A stretch of 64,000 bases of DNA. Source: an uncultured Clostridia bacterium. GTDB taxonomy: Bacteria; Bacillota; Clostridia; Oscillospirales; Ruminococcaceae. The notes below the pieces were generated by a model. The model was given only the letters and a program-made list of their open reading frames with translations, had not been told where the DNA came from and did not search any database. Position 1 is the first letter of the stretch, and each line of letters opens with the position of its first letter. Where the stretch lies: positions 1 through 64,000 of the forward strand of contig CANQKY010000002.1 in the NCBI GenBank assembly GCA_947624575.1. Reading direction: 5' to 3'. Position numbers and translations under genes: made by a program. Shown piece after piece: positions 19,354-28,769 of this stretch.

Positions 19354-19451
19354 GATGAAATCCTCCTCCCAAAAGATGACTGACTATGCAGTCTCATTAC
19401 CTATATTTTACCGCAATATGACCCAATCTGTCAACTACCTTTTCAGCGATA

Positions 19452-22400
19452 TCACTTGACAGCGACCGAATCCTTCCCGAGCTGTGCCGAAAGCGCCGCC
19501 AAAAGCGGGTCGGTCACCGTCACCCCCTCGATACCGAACGGCGACACATACCGCTTTTGATCCGCAAAATAGAGGATCACCTTGGTTTTGCCGGAATAAC
19601 GCCGCAGCACGGTCATCAAAGCGGGCAGCGCCGGATCGTCCTGCCCCCGCACCCGCAAAAAGAGCTTTGCCGGTGTTTTGCGGGCGGCAAGTGCTTCGGG
19701 TGAAAGCAGCTCCCCTGCCAGTATGACCGGCTGTTCCTCCTCTTTCAGCGAAAGCGTTCCCCGCACGGCAAGCACGCTCCCCCTTTGCAGGCGGCGCGCT
19801 TCCTTTTGATAGAGGGAGGAAAAGACAAGCACCTCTATCTGACCGGTACGGTCCTCCAGCTTGACAAACGCCATTTGATCCCCCGAACGGGTCTTGGTCG
19901 TTTTGATCTCCTGCAAAACGCCCAGCAGCAGGTGTTTGGTTTTATCGCCAAAGCGGGGGTCGCCGCTCTCCGCGCCGTCGATCAGCGCAGAGACCGTTTC
20001 CACTCCGGCTAAGCGGGAAACCTGCTCATACCGGTCCAGTGGGTGTCCCGACAGGAAAAAGCCGGTCATCTCCTGCTCCATTTCCATTTTTTCCTGCTCG
20101 GAAAAATCGGAGAGGGTGGGTATCTGCGCGCCTTCCTCCGGTGACAGATCGCCAAACAGGTTAAACTGACCCTCCTGATTCTGCTTGTGAAGCTGTGCAA
20201 GCTGCTCAAAAATAACAGGGTATGCCGCCAGCATCTCCCTTCGGTTATGGGGGAAGCTGTCCATGGCGCCACAACGGATCAGGCTTTCCATCATTCGTTT
20301 ATTGCTTTCCTTGCCGTAAAGCCGTTCACAGAAATCGTTGAGGTCGCGAAAAGCTCCGTTTTTCTCCCGCTCTGCCATGATCGCGGCGATCATGCCGTCC
20401 CCGAGATTTTTCACCGCGCCGAGCCCGAACCGGATTCCTTTCCCCTCCACGGTAAACTCATAATGAGAAAGGTTGATGTCGGGCGGCAGCACCGGACAGC
20501 CGTTTGCCGCCGCAGCCGCAATATATTCGGTCGCCTTGCCGCTGCCCCGCACGCTGGTGAGCAGCGCCGCGAAGTATGCCGCCGGTGCGTACCGTTTGAG
20601 GTAGGCGGTCTGGTACGCCACCGTGGCATAGCAGACCGCGTGCGCCTTATTGAACGCATAGGACGCAAAGGAGACCATTTCGTCAAAGATTCGGTTGGCA
20701 ATATCCTCTGGAATGCCGTTCGCCACACAGCCCGGGCAGTCCACCGTGCCGTCCGGATTGATCTTGCCGTGAACGAAATAGGTGCGTTCCTCGGTCATAA
20801 CCGTCTTTTTCTTTTTCGCCATCGCACGGCGGACCAGATCGGCTCTGCCATAGGAGTATCCCGCCAGCGCACGGCAGATCTGCATGACCTGCTCCTGATA
20901 GACGATACAGCCGTAGGTCACCTCCAAAATCGGCTTCAAAGCAGGGTGGAGATACCGAATCCGATCGGGGTGATGCCGGTTTTCGATATAGCGGGGGATC
21001 GAATCCATCGGTCCCGGGCGGTAGAGCGCGATCACCGCGATGAGATCCTCCAGACTTTCGGGTTTCAGCTGCTGCAGCACCCGCTTCATGCCGGCGGATT
21101 CAAACTGGAACACGCCGTCGCTGTCCCCCTGCGCCATCATGCGGAACACACCCGCATCGTCCGGCGGAATCTTTGCGATCGAAAAATCGGGATCGGTCTT
21201 TCGTATAATCTGCTCCGCATCGTGAATGACGGTGAGATTCCGCAGACCGAGGCAGTCGATCTTCAGCAGTCCCAGCTCCTCCAGCGCGGTCATGGTATAC
21301 TGGGTGACGACCGCATCGTCGTTTTTGGCAAGCGGCACATACCGGTCCGCCTCCCGATCGGTGATGACCACCCCCGCCGCGTGGGTGGAGGCGTGCCGCG
21401 GCATTCCCTCCAGACGGCGGGCGGTATCGATCAGGGTGTGTATAGCAGGGTCGGTCTGATAGAGCGCACGCAGGTCCTGCCGCTCCCGCAGAGCACCGTC
21501 GATCGTGGCGTTGAGCTGACGGGGGATCATTTTCGCAATCCTGTCCACCTCCTGATAGGACATACCCAGCGCCCGCCCGACATCACGCACCGCCTGCCGT
21601 GCCGCCATGGTGCCGAAGGTCACGATCTGCATCACATGATCGCTGCCGTACCGGCGAATGATATAGTCGATCACTTCCCCTCGCCGCTCATAGCAGAAAT
21701 CAATATCAAAGTCCGGCATACTGATTCGCTCAGGATTCAAAAACCGCTCAAAGAGCAGCCGGTATTTCATCGGGTCCACATCGGTGATCCCGATTGCATA
21801 CGCCACGATGCTCGCCGCACCGCTCCCCCGCCCGGGTCCCACCGGTATGCCGGCAGAACGGGCGAAATCAATAATGTCGTGAACGATCAGATAATAGTCC
21901 ACATACCCCATACGGGTGATGACCGAAAGCTCATACGAGAGCCTTTCTTCCGCCTCTTTGTCCGGCGTGCCGTACCGCCGCTTCATACCGGCTGCCGCCA
22001 GCGCGCGGAGATAGCTTTCGTTGTCCTGTCCGTCCGGTGCGGTGAATTTGGGCAGCTTCATCTCACCGAAGGTAAACTCCACCCGACAGCGTTCGGCAAT
22101 CTTCGCGGTGTTCTCGACCGCGTTCGGATAATCGGCAAAAAGGGCGCTCATCTCCTCCTCCGATTTGAGGTAAAACTCCTCGGTGGAAAGCTCCAGATTG
22201 CCCTCCTGCCCCACCACCTGATTGGTCTGGATCGCCATCAGCACCCGCTGGGTGTGGGCGTCCTCCCGCCTGAGATAGTGGACGTCGTTGGTCGCCGCCA
22301 TCGGAATACCGGTTTGACGGGAAACCTCCCGCAGCAGCGGCAGCACCCGCTTTTCCTCCGGTATGCCGTGATCTTGAATCTCGATATAATAATGATCCTG

Positions 22401-22898
22401 CCCGAATATGTCGGCATACCGCTTTGCGAGCTCCACCGCACCGGCAAGGTCGCCGTTTTGCAAAAGGCGTGGCAACTGCCCGACCATACAGCCCGAAAGG
22501 GCAATCAGACCTTTCGCGTGTGCGCGCAGCAGCTCTTCGTCCACCCGAGGGCGGTGATAAAATCCGTCGATAAAACCGGCGGAGACCAGCTTCATCAGAT
22601 TGTGATAGCCTGTTTCATTCTCGCAGAGAAGGGTCAGGTGGTAGGGGCTGTTATCCAGCTTATGCACCTTGTCAAACCGCGTACGGGGCGCAACATATAC
22701 CTCACACCCGATGATTGGGCGAATCCCCTCCGCCTTACAGGCTTTATAAAAGTCGATCACGCCGTACATAACGCCGTGGTCGGTGATTGCAAGCGCCGAT
22801 TGCCCCTGCTCTTTGGCGCATTTCGCCATCTCTTTGATCCGGCAGGCGCCGTCGAGCAGGCTGTATTCACTGTGAACATGAAGATGCACAAATGCCAT
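19452..22898 (-). CDS. dnaE: DNA polymerase III subunit alpha
   Basis: FVHLHVHSEYSLLDGACRIKEM (PHP), PVGPGRGSGAASIVAYAIGITDVDP, PDFDIDFCYERR; 1148 aa. Confidence 0.97.
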   Translation of the reverse strand: MAFVHLHVHSEYSLLDGACRIKEMAKCAKEQGQSALAITDHGVMYGVIDFYKACKAEGIRPIIGCEVYVAPRTRFDKVHKLDNSPYHLTLLCENETGYHNLMKLVSAGFIDGFYHRPRVDEELLRAHAKGLIALSGCMVGQLPRLLQNGDLAGAVELAKRYADIFGQDHYYIEIQDHGIPEEKRVLPLLREVSRQTGIPMAATNDVHYLRREDAHTQRVLMAIQTNQVVGQEGNLELSTEEFYLKSEEEMSALFADYPNAVENTAKIAERCRVEFTFGEMKLPKFTAPDGQDNESYLRALAAAGMKRRYGTPDKEAEERLSYELSVITRMGYVDYYLIVHDIIDFARSAGIPVGPGRGSGAASIVAYAIGITDVDPMKYRLLFERFLNPERISMPDFDIDFCYERRGEVIDYIIRRYGSDHVMQIVTFGTMAARQAVRDVGRALGMSYQEVDRIAKMIPRQLNATIDGALRERQDLRALYQTDPAIHTLIDTARRLEGMPRHASTHAAGVVITDREADRYVPLAKNDDAVVTQYTMTALEELGLLKIDCLGLRNLTVIHDAEQIIRKTDPDFSIAKIPPDDAGVFRMMAQGDSDGVFQFESAGMKRVLQQLKPESLEDLIAVIALYRPGPMDSIPRYIENRHHPDRIRYLHPALKPILEVTYGCIVYQEQVMQICRALAGYSYGRADLVRRAMAKKKKTVMTEERTYFVHGKINPDGTVDCPGCVANGIPEDIANRIFDEMVSFASYAFNKAHAVCYATVAYQTAYLKRYAPAAYFAALLTSVRGSGKATEYIAAAAANGCPVLPPDINLSHYEFTVEGKGIRFGLGAVKNLGDGMIAAIMAEREKNGAFRDLNDFCERLYGKESNKRMMESLIRCGAMDSFPHNRREMLAAYPVIFEQLAQLHKQNQEGQFNLFGDLSPEEGAQIPTLSDFSEQEKMEMEQEMTGFFLSGHPLDRYEQVSRLAGVETVSALIDGAESGDPRFGDKTKHLLLGVLQEIKTTKTRSGDQMAFVKLEDRTGQIEVLVFSSLYQKEARRLQRGSVLAVRGTLSLKEEEQPVILAGELLSPEALAARKTPAKLFLRVRGQDDPALPALMTVLRRYSGKTKVILYFADQKRYVSPFGIEGVTVTDPLLAALSAQLGKDSVAVK

Positions 22899-22901
22899 GG
22901 C

Positions 22902-23822
22902 TCACTTTCCCTCCTTTCGCAGTCGGTCGGCGATCTGCGAGAGCTTTTTCAGCCGATGATGCACGCCGCTGCGGGAGATCGGGACAGGCAAAAGCTCCTG
23001 CAATTCCCGCAAAGACAGATCGGTATGCCGCAGCCGCAGCATGGCAAGCTCCCGCAATTCATCGGGCAGCTCGGACAGACCGATCGTTTTGTCGATCAGC
23101 CGGATATCCTCGATCTCCCGATGAGACGCCGTCACCGTTTTGGTGAGATTTGCAGTTTCGCAATTGGTCTGACGGTTGGTGTGGTTTCGCACATCTTTGA
23201 TGATCTTTACCTCCATCAGCTCCAGCGCCTGCTTCGATGCGCCGAGCAGGGTGAGGATTTCCTCGATCGCAGTGCTGTCCTTTTGATAGAGCAGTTCGGT
23301 ATTCTTGCGGGAGGTGTGTTTGCATTCCACCCCGTTTTCGGCAAGATAGGTGCGAAAATGCTCCGCCAGAGCGAAGGAGCTTAACGCAAATTCCAGATGA
23401 TAATCCCGCTGTGGATCGGAAACACTGCCGCAGACCAGAAACGCGCCGCGGATAAAGGAAACGGCACAGCAGCCACGGGGCATCAATTCCAGACAGAGCC
23501 GTGCCGGATCGGACGGATTGAAATCAAAACAGCGCCGGATCATTTCGAGGTCCCGTTCACTCTGCACCGACACGGTATACATTTTCTTTTCTTCCCGCAG
23601 ATGCAGGTCGGTGGTCTCGACCGAAAGGATCAAATCGGTCAACGCGGACAGGCAGTCCACATAGCGGTTCATCACATCGCGGTGCTCGGTTTGAAGGAGG
23701 ACCCTGCCGTCGTCAAAGGCGCGGCTGAACAGCAGCATACCGTATGCCAGTGCCTTTTCGCAGTCGGGGCAGGCAGAGGGTACTTTGCAAAGCTCCTGCT
23801 TGACCTGATGGGAAAAAGACAT
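22902..23822 (-). CDS. whiA: DNA-binding protein WhiA
   Basis: MSFSHQVKQELCKV, CCAVSFIRGAFLVCGSVSDPQRDYHLEF, NRQTNCETANLTKTV, SRSGVHHRLKKLSQIAD. Confidence 0.95.
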   Translation of the reverse strand: MSFSHQVKQELCKVPSACPDCEKALAYGMLLFSRAFDDGRVLLQTEHRDVMNRYVDCLSALTDLILSVETTDLHLREEKKMYTVSVQSERDLEMIRRCFDFNPSDPARLCLELMPRGCCAVSFIRGAFLVCGSVSDPQRDYHLEFALSSFALAEHFRTYLAENGVECKHTSRKNTELLYQKDSTAIEEILTLLGASKQALELMEVKIIKDVRNHTNRQTNCETANLTKTVTASHREIEDIRLIDKTIGLSELPDELRELAMLRLRHTDLSLRELQELLPVPISRSGVHHRLKKLSQIADRLRKEGK

Positions 23823-23876
23823 ACCGTTCCCTCCAATCTTTCTAAATAACAAAAAACCGCATACCGCGGTTTTCGG

Positions 23877-24785
23877 TTATGGCAGTATCCGCACTTCACA
23901 TTCCAGATGATAACCGGTCTGCTCCGCCACCGTTTTCTGCACATGGCGGATCAGCGCGAGCATATCCGCGCAGGTGGCGTGACCGGTATTCACAAGAAAG
24001 CCGCTGTGCTTTTCGCTGACCATTGCATCGCCCACCGACACGCCCTTCAGCCCGCACTGCTCGATCAGCGCGGCGGCGTAATTCCCCTTTGGACGGCGGA
24101 ATGTACTGCCCGCACTGGGGAACTCCAGCGGCTGTTTTGCCTTCCGCCTTGCCATCAGTTCGTCCATACGGGCGCGGATCGCCGCCGGTTCCCCCTCTTT
24201 GAGAGAAAGGGTGACGGTGGTGATGCAGTCTTTGCGGTCGCTGTATGCGCTGTGCCGATAGGACAACTCGAGCGCGTCACCCGAAAGAGAACCCGCTTCC
24301 CCCCGCTCGTCCAGATGGGTGCAGGAGATCATAACGTCTTTCATCTCGCCGCCGTAAGCACCCGCGTTCATATACGCCGCACCGCCGATACTGCCCGGAA
24401 TCCCCCAGGCAAACTCCAGTCCGGTCAGCCCATGCAATAACGCAAACCGGCAGACTGAGGAAAGCGATGCGCCTGCCTGACAGCAGAGGGTATGCCCGTC
24501 TAAAAGCGTGATCTGCGAAAAATCATGCCCCAGCAGAATAACCACACCGTCGATCCCGTCGTCCGAGATCAAAAGGTTCGAGCCGTTTCCGATCAGATAA
24601 AAGGGCAGTCCTTCGGCATGACAGACGCGCAGCAGACCGGCGATCTGTCCCTCGGACGCGGGCTTTACCAATACGGCTGCCCGACCGCCGATCTTGAAAG
24701 TCGTATAAGGTGCAAGCGGCTCATCGCAAAGGCAGGTAATATGCTCCGCCTTGGCATAGCGAACGACCGATGTGACATCTATCAT
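23877..24785 (-). CDS. murB: UDP-N-acetylmuramate dehydrogenase
   Basis: APYTTFKIGGRAAVLVKP, LIGNGSNLLISD, GIPGSIGGAAYMNAGAYGGEM. Confidence 0.95.
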   Translation of the reverse strand: MIDVTSVVRYAKAEHITCLCDEPLAPYTTFKIGGRAAVLVKPASEGQIAGLLRVCHAEGLPFYLIGNGSNLLISDDGIDGVVILLGHDFSQITLLDGHTLCCQAGASLSSVCRFALLHGLTGLEFAWGIPGSIGGAAYMNAGAYGGEMKDVMISCTHLDERGEAGSLSGDALELSYRHSAYSDRKDCITTVTLSLKEGEPAAIRARMDELMARRKAKQPLEFPSAGSTFRRPKGNYAAALIEQCGLKGVSVGDAMVSEKHSGFLVNTGHATCADMLALIRHVQKTVAEQTGYHLECEVRILP

Positions 24786-24811
24786 AGGAAAACACTCCGA
24801 TCAAAACGGTA

Positions 24812-25543
24812 TTATCGCGCCCGCCAATCGTCCCCATGCTTGGCGGCAAGATAGGAAAACAGGCGATCCGCCGAAGCGTTGAGGATCAATTCCTCTGGAA
24901 AGTCGATCTCCTTTAGCATTTCGAGCGCACCCGACACCTCACCGATCGCCATACAAAAATGCGCGTCCGAATCCACGGCGACCGGAACGCGGTACTCCTT
25001 ACAAAGCCGTGCGATCTCCACGCAGTTTTTCCTGCTTTCGGGACGGACAGAAAGAGAACCGGCGTTGATCTCCACGATCTTCCCCGCTTCCCCAAACACC
25101 GGTATCACCCGCCGGTAATCGTAGGCAAAAGCGGGTGTGCCGCTATGTCCGATCAAATCAATGAGGGGATTTTCCGCGACCTTCAAATACGCCCGTGTCG
25201 TTTCCTCCATTGTGCGGGCGGTGCAGACCCGCCGGTGCATGGAAGCCACCACCCAATCCAAATCGGACAAAACGGAATCGGGCAGGTCAAGCCGCCCGTC
25301 CGCGTCCAAAATATTCACTTCCGCTCCCCGCAACAGGGTTACGCCCTCCCACTCGCGGGGCAGTGCGTCCAAATTCATAAAATGCCAGATATGCGGCGCG
25401 TCCTGCATATCGGGCGCATGATCGGTGCTCGCAATGGCGCGCAGACCAATCTTCGCGGCATGATGCAGATTCTCCAGCACCGTACTGTACGCATGGGTGG
25501 ACGCAACAGTATGGGTGTGGAGATCCGCCTCAATAGAATACAT
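24812..25543 (-). CDS. PHP-domain phosphatase/phosphoesterase (YcdX-like)
   Basis: EADLHTHTVASTHAYST, STDHAPDM, DLIGHSG, VAVDSDAHFCMAIG. Confidence 0.85.
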   Translation of the reverse strand: MYSIEADLHTHTVASTHAYSTVLENLHHAAKIGLRAIASTDHAPDMQDAPHIWHFMNLDALPREWEGVTLLRGAEVNILDADGRLDLPDSVLSDLDWVVASMHRRVCTARTMEETTRAYLKVAENPLIDLIGHSGTPAFAYDYRRVIPVFGEAGKIVEINAGSLSVRPESRKNCVEIARLCKEYRVPVAVDSDAHFCMAIGEVSGALEMLKEIDFPEELILNASADRLFSYLAAKHGDDWRAR

Positions 25544-25554
25544 ATGCCGTCACC

Positions 25555-26517
25555 TCAGAGTAAATCCCAATCCTTGGTATCAAGTGCCGCTTCGTCCGTC
25601 TCCATACCGAGGTGCTTCATCAGCTCGACCGCGGCGTTATACCCCATTCGCTTCTGGCGGTTATTCATCGCGGCGACCTCCAGCAGAATACCGAGATTCC
25701 GCCCCGGCTTGACCGGCAGGGTGAGCGAGGGTATCTTGACACCCAAAATCTCCTCATACTCGGTATCGATCCCCATACGGTCATACACCTTATCGGGGTC
25801 CCACAGCTCCATCTGCACGATCAAATCCACCTTTTCGGTCAGCTTGACCGCGCCGATCCCGAACAGACGGCGGGCATTGATGATGCCGATGCCGCGCAGC
25901 TCCAGAAAGTGCCGGATATTCTCCGGCGATGCACCGACAATCTGTCGGGCGGAGATACGCTTTAACTCCACCGCGTCGTCCGCGATCAGGCGGTGGCCGC
26001 GCTTGACAAGCTCGATCGCCGTTTCGCTTTTACCGATCCCGCTGTCACCCAGCAGCAAAATTCCTTCGCCGTAAATCTCGACCAGAACGCCGTGACGGGT
26101 GATCCGAGGCGCCAGTTCCAGATTGAGATACTGGATTGCGTTAAACATAAACGCAGTCGTATGATCCTCGGTACGAAGCAATGGAATCTCATGCTCCTTT
26201 GCCGCCGCCAGCAGAGCCGGAAAGGGTGTGAGCCCATTGGTCACGACCAAAGCCGGTATCTTGGACGCCAAAAGCGAGTGGATCCGTGCCTGACGGGTCG
26301 GCTGAGGGAGACTGGTGAGATAGGAAAACTCCATATTCCCAAGGATTTGAATCCGGCTCGGCTCAAAGTCCTGATAAAAGCCGGACAGATGCAGCCCGGG
26401 ACGGTTGACCTCCGCCGTGGAGATCATGATATTCTCCGCATCGGCAGGAAGATAAAGTGCTTCCAGACTGCATTCCTTGATAAATTTTTTCAGCGGTACC
26501 GTATAATTACTGCTCAT
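25555..26517 (-). CDS. hprK: HPr kinase/phosphorylase
   Basis: LLLGDSGIGKSETAIELVKRGHRLIADDAVEL, ELRGIGIINARRLFGIGAV. Confidence 0.95.
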   Translation of the reverse strand: MSSNYTVPLKKFIKECSLEALYLPADAENIMISTAEVNRPGLHLSGFYQDFEPSRIQILGNMEFSYLTSLPQPTRQARIHSLLASKIPALVVTNGLTPFPALLAAAKEHEIPLLRTEDHTTAFMFNAIQYLNLELAPRITRHGVLVEIYGEGILLLGDSGIGKSETAIELVKRGHRLIADDAVELKRISARQIVGASPENIRHFLELRGIGIINARRLFGIGAVKLTEKVDLIVQMELWDPDKVYDRMGIDTEYEEILGVKIPSLTLPVKPGRNLGILLEVAAMNNRQKRMGYNAAVELMKHLGMETDEAALDTKDWDLL

Positions 26518-26532
26518 GCTGTTATTCCTTTA

Positions 26533-27720
26533 TTACCCGAAAATGGAGAGAAGCACACCGGCTGCGACCGCAGAACCGATCACGCCTGCCACATTCGGAC
26601 CCATGGCGTGCATCAGCAGGAAGTTGGTGGGATTTGCTTCCTGTCCCACCTTCTGCGACACACGCGCCGCCATCGGGACGGCGGACACGCCTGCCGAGCC
26701 GATCAGCGGATTTACCTTTCCTTTGGTCAACAGATACATCAGCTTGCCGAGCAGCACGCCGCAGGCAGTACCGATGCAGAATGCAATCAAACCGAGTGCG
26801 ATAATCTTCAAAGTATCGACCGTCAGGAAATATTCGGAGGTGGCGGTCGCGCCCACTGTGACGCCCAGCATGATGGTGATGATATTCATCAATTCGTTCT
26901 GCGCGGTTTTCACCAGCCGATCCACTACGCCGCTTTCTTTCATCAGATTACCCAGCATCAACACGCCGACCAGCGAGCAGGCGGACGGCACCAGCAATGA
27001 CACGATGATGGTGACCATGATCGGGAAAATCAGCTTCTCGGTACGGGAGACCGGACGAAGCTGTCCCATGACCACGCTCCGCTCCTTTTTGGTCGTCAGA
27101 GCCTTCATGATCGGCGGCTGGATCACCGGAACCAGCGCCATATAGGAGTATGCCGCCACCGCGATGGAACCGAGCATGGCTGGCGCAAGCGATTTTGCAA
27201 CATAGATCGCGGTCGGACCGTCCGCGCCGCCGATGATGGCGATCGCGCCCGCCTGTGCGCCGGTAAAGCCCAGCGCCATGGCTCCCAGGAATGTAAAGAA
27301 GATACCGCCCTGCGCCGCCGCGCCCAGCAGAAAGCTGCGGGGATTGGCGATCAGCGGTCCGAAATCGGTCATGGTGCCGATTCCAAGGAAGATAAGGGGT
27401 GGGAAAATACCCAGCTTAACGCCTAAATAGAGGATATCCAGCAAACCGCCGTCATGGAGCACCGTGCCGTAATCAATGCTCTCCCCCACAAAGAAATCCA
27501 TATGGAAAATCTCGGTAAAGGGCAGATTGGTCAGCAGCATACCGAATGCGATCGGCAATAAGAGCAGCGGCTCATACTGGCGGGCAATGGCAAGATAGAT
27601 CAGCAAAAATGAGATCAGGATCATCAGCAGCTTCTGCCACTGAAACCCGTCCGCGAAAAAGCCCATCAGACCGGAGCTTTCCACCAGACCGCTTATGGTT
27701 TCTCGTAATATTTCAATCAT
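26533..27720 (-). CDS. Sodium ion-translocating decarboxylase beta subunit
   Basis: PPLIFLGIGTMTDFGPLIANPRSFLLGAAAQGGIF, AIIGGADGPTAIYVA, multiple TM segments. Confidence 0.93.
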   Translation of the reverse strand: MIEILRETISGLVESSGLMGFFADGFQWQKLLMILISFLLIYLAIARQYEPLLLLPIAFGMLLTNLPFTEIFHMDFFVGESIDYGTVLHDGGLLDILYLGVKLGIFPPLIFLGIGTMTDFGPLIANPRSFLLGAAAQGGIFFTFLGAMALGFTGAQAGAIAIIGGADGPTAIYVAKSLAPAMLGSIAVAAYSYMALVPVIQPPIMKALTTKKERSVVMGQLRPVSRTEKLIFPIMVTIIVSLLVPSACSLVGVLMLGNLMKESGVVDRLVKTAQNELMNIITIMLGVTVGATATSEYFLTVDTLKIIALGLIAFCIGTACGVLLGKLMYLLTKGKVNPLIGSAGVSAVPMAARVSQKVGQEANPTNFLLMHAMGPNVAGVIGSAVAAGVLLSIFG

Positions 27721-27744
27721 CGAAGTCGTCCTTTCTCACGGTCC

Positions 27745-28767
27745 TTAAAAGGGACGGGTATTCTCTTGCACACCTGCCGCACTCCAGAGTGAGCGCGGGT
27801 CTGCCGTTTTCCGGACCCGTTTGATCCGATAGCTTTTACCGGAACCGGCGGTCATACAGGAAATCGCCGCCATGATCGCCGCCACCACCTCGTTCGGGAT
27901 ACCGGACGAAATGGGTGCCGGAGCGGGTGAAGCCGCCGGCTTTGCCGCCAAAGCGGGCGCTGCCGGAGCCGCAGAAGGAGTAGAGCGTACACGCGGCTTT
28001 GCCGCACGGTTGTGTGCCGCTTCCCCAATCTTGCCGAACAGTGTCACTGCCAGAACCAGCAGGAGCAGTGCGAAAAAGACAACCAGAAGTCCTACCAGCA
28101 CCACCGTCAGCGTAGCGCCCCAGCCTGCCGCGTGCAGACCGCCTTCCCAGTTGACCGTGCCGCCCGACATGGAAAGCCCATAGGGATAACCTGCCGTTAC
28201 ATCGACCGATTGATAGGCGTCGCCGTACTCGACCGCGTTCTCCAGCTTTTCGTAGGTTTGAGTGTAAACAGTATTCTGCTCATTGGGGTCCGTATAGACC
28301 TGCTGAAGCTGCTCAATATAGTAGTTATTGCAAAACAGCTTATTGAAAAGCTCCTCGGTCAGATGTGACTCCTCCATGGCTTCCTGAAGTGCCTCCTCGG
28401 AGCCGTACTGCTGCAAAAACGAGCTTCTCAGGTCATTTTGCACATAGGCAAGCGCGTCCTTTTCAGACACACCGGCGTCCAGCGCCATCTGACGGATCAC
28501 GGCTGCGGATATCGCACCTTCCACCGCCTGATCCAGTATCTCCTGCGCGTTTTCCTCGGTGATCTCGTCCTCGTCTATGCCGAGCGAATAGATGCTGCTG
28601 GAAATATGATAGGCAAACTCGGCGGCGTCCACCTCGTAATCACCGATGGTGAGAACCGCGCTCGAGCCTGCCGCCAAAACAGGCAGCACCGACACGGCAG
28701 CCATGCAAACCGCGCAGAGCAAACCGATCAAACGCTTTGGGAAAAAAGACATAGCGTAAAACCTCAC
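27745..28767 (-). CDS. Secreted SurA_N-like domain fused to TM plus OadG/decarboxylase gamma-like C-terminus
   Basis: Signal peptide; VLTIGDYEVDAAEFAYH... chaperone-like helical region; TM LTVVLVGLLVVFFALLLLVLAVTLF; Ala/Pro linker; IPNEVVAAIMAAISCM...YRIKRVRKT...LWSAAGVQENTRPF, a terminal signature typical of OadG-like subunits. Confidence 0.75.
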   Translation of the reverse strand: MRFYAMSFFPKRLIGLLCAVCMAAVSVLPVLAAGSSAVLTIGDYEVDAAEFAYHISSSIYSLGIDEDEITEENAQEILDQAVEGAISAAVIRQMALDAGVSEKDALAYVQNDLRSSFLQQYGSEEALQEAMEESHLTEELFNKLFCNNYYIEQLQQVYTDPNEQNTVYTQTYEKLENAVEYGDAYQSVDVTAGYPYGLSMSGGTVNWEGGLHAAGWGATLTVVLVGLLVVFFALLLLVLAVTLFGKIGEAAHNRAAKPRVRSTPSAAPAAPALAAKPAASPAPAPISSGIPNEVVAAIMAAISCMTAGSGKSYRIKRVRKTADPRSLWSAAGVQENTRPF

Positions 28768-28769
28768 TT

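Noticed and set aside
20187-23384. 1065-aa plus-strand ORF opposite dnaE and whiA
   Set aside because: Arg/His/Gln-rich shadow ORF antisense to two well supported genes; a codon-bias artefact of GC-rich coding DNA.
24812-25543. Calling this PHP protein hisJ outright
   Set aside because: Sequence resembles the YcdX-like subgroup; genome context with murB/hprK does not prove histidinol-phosphatase function.
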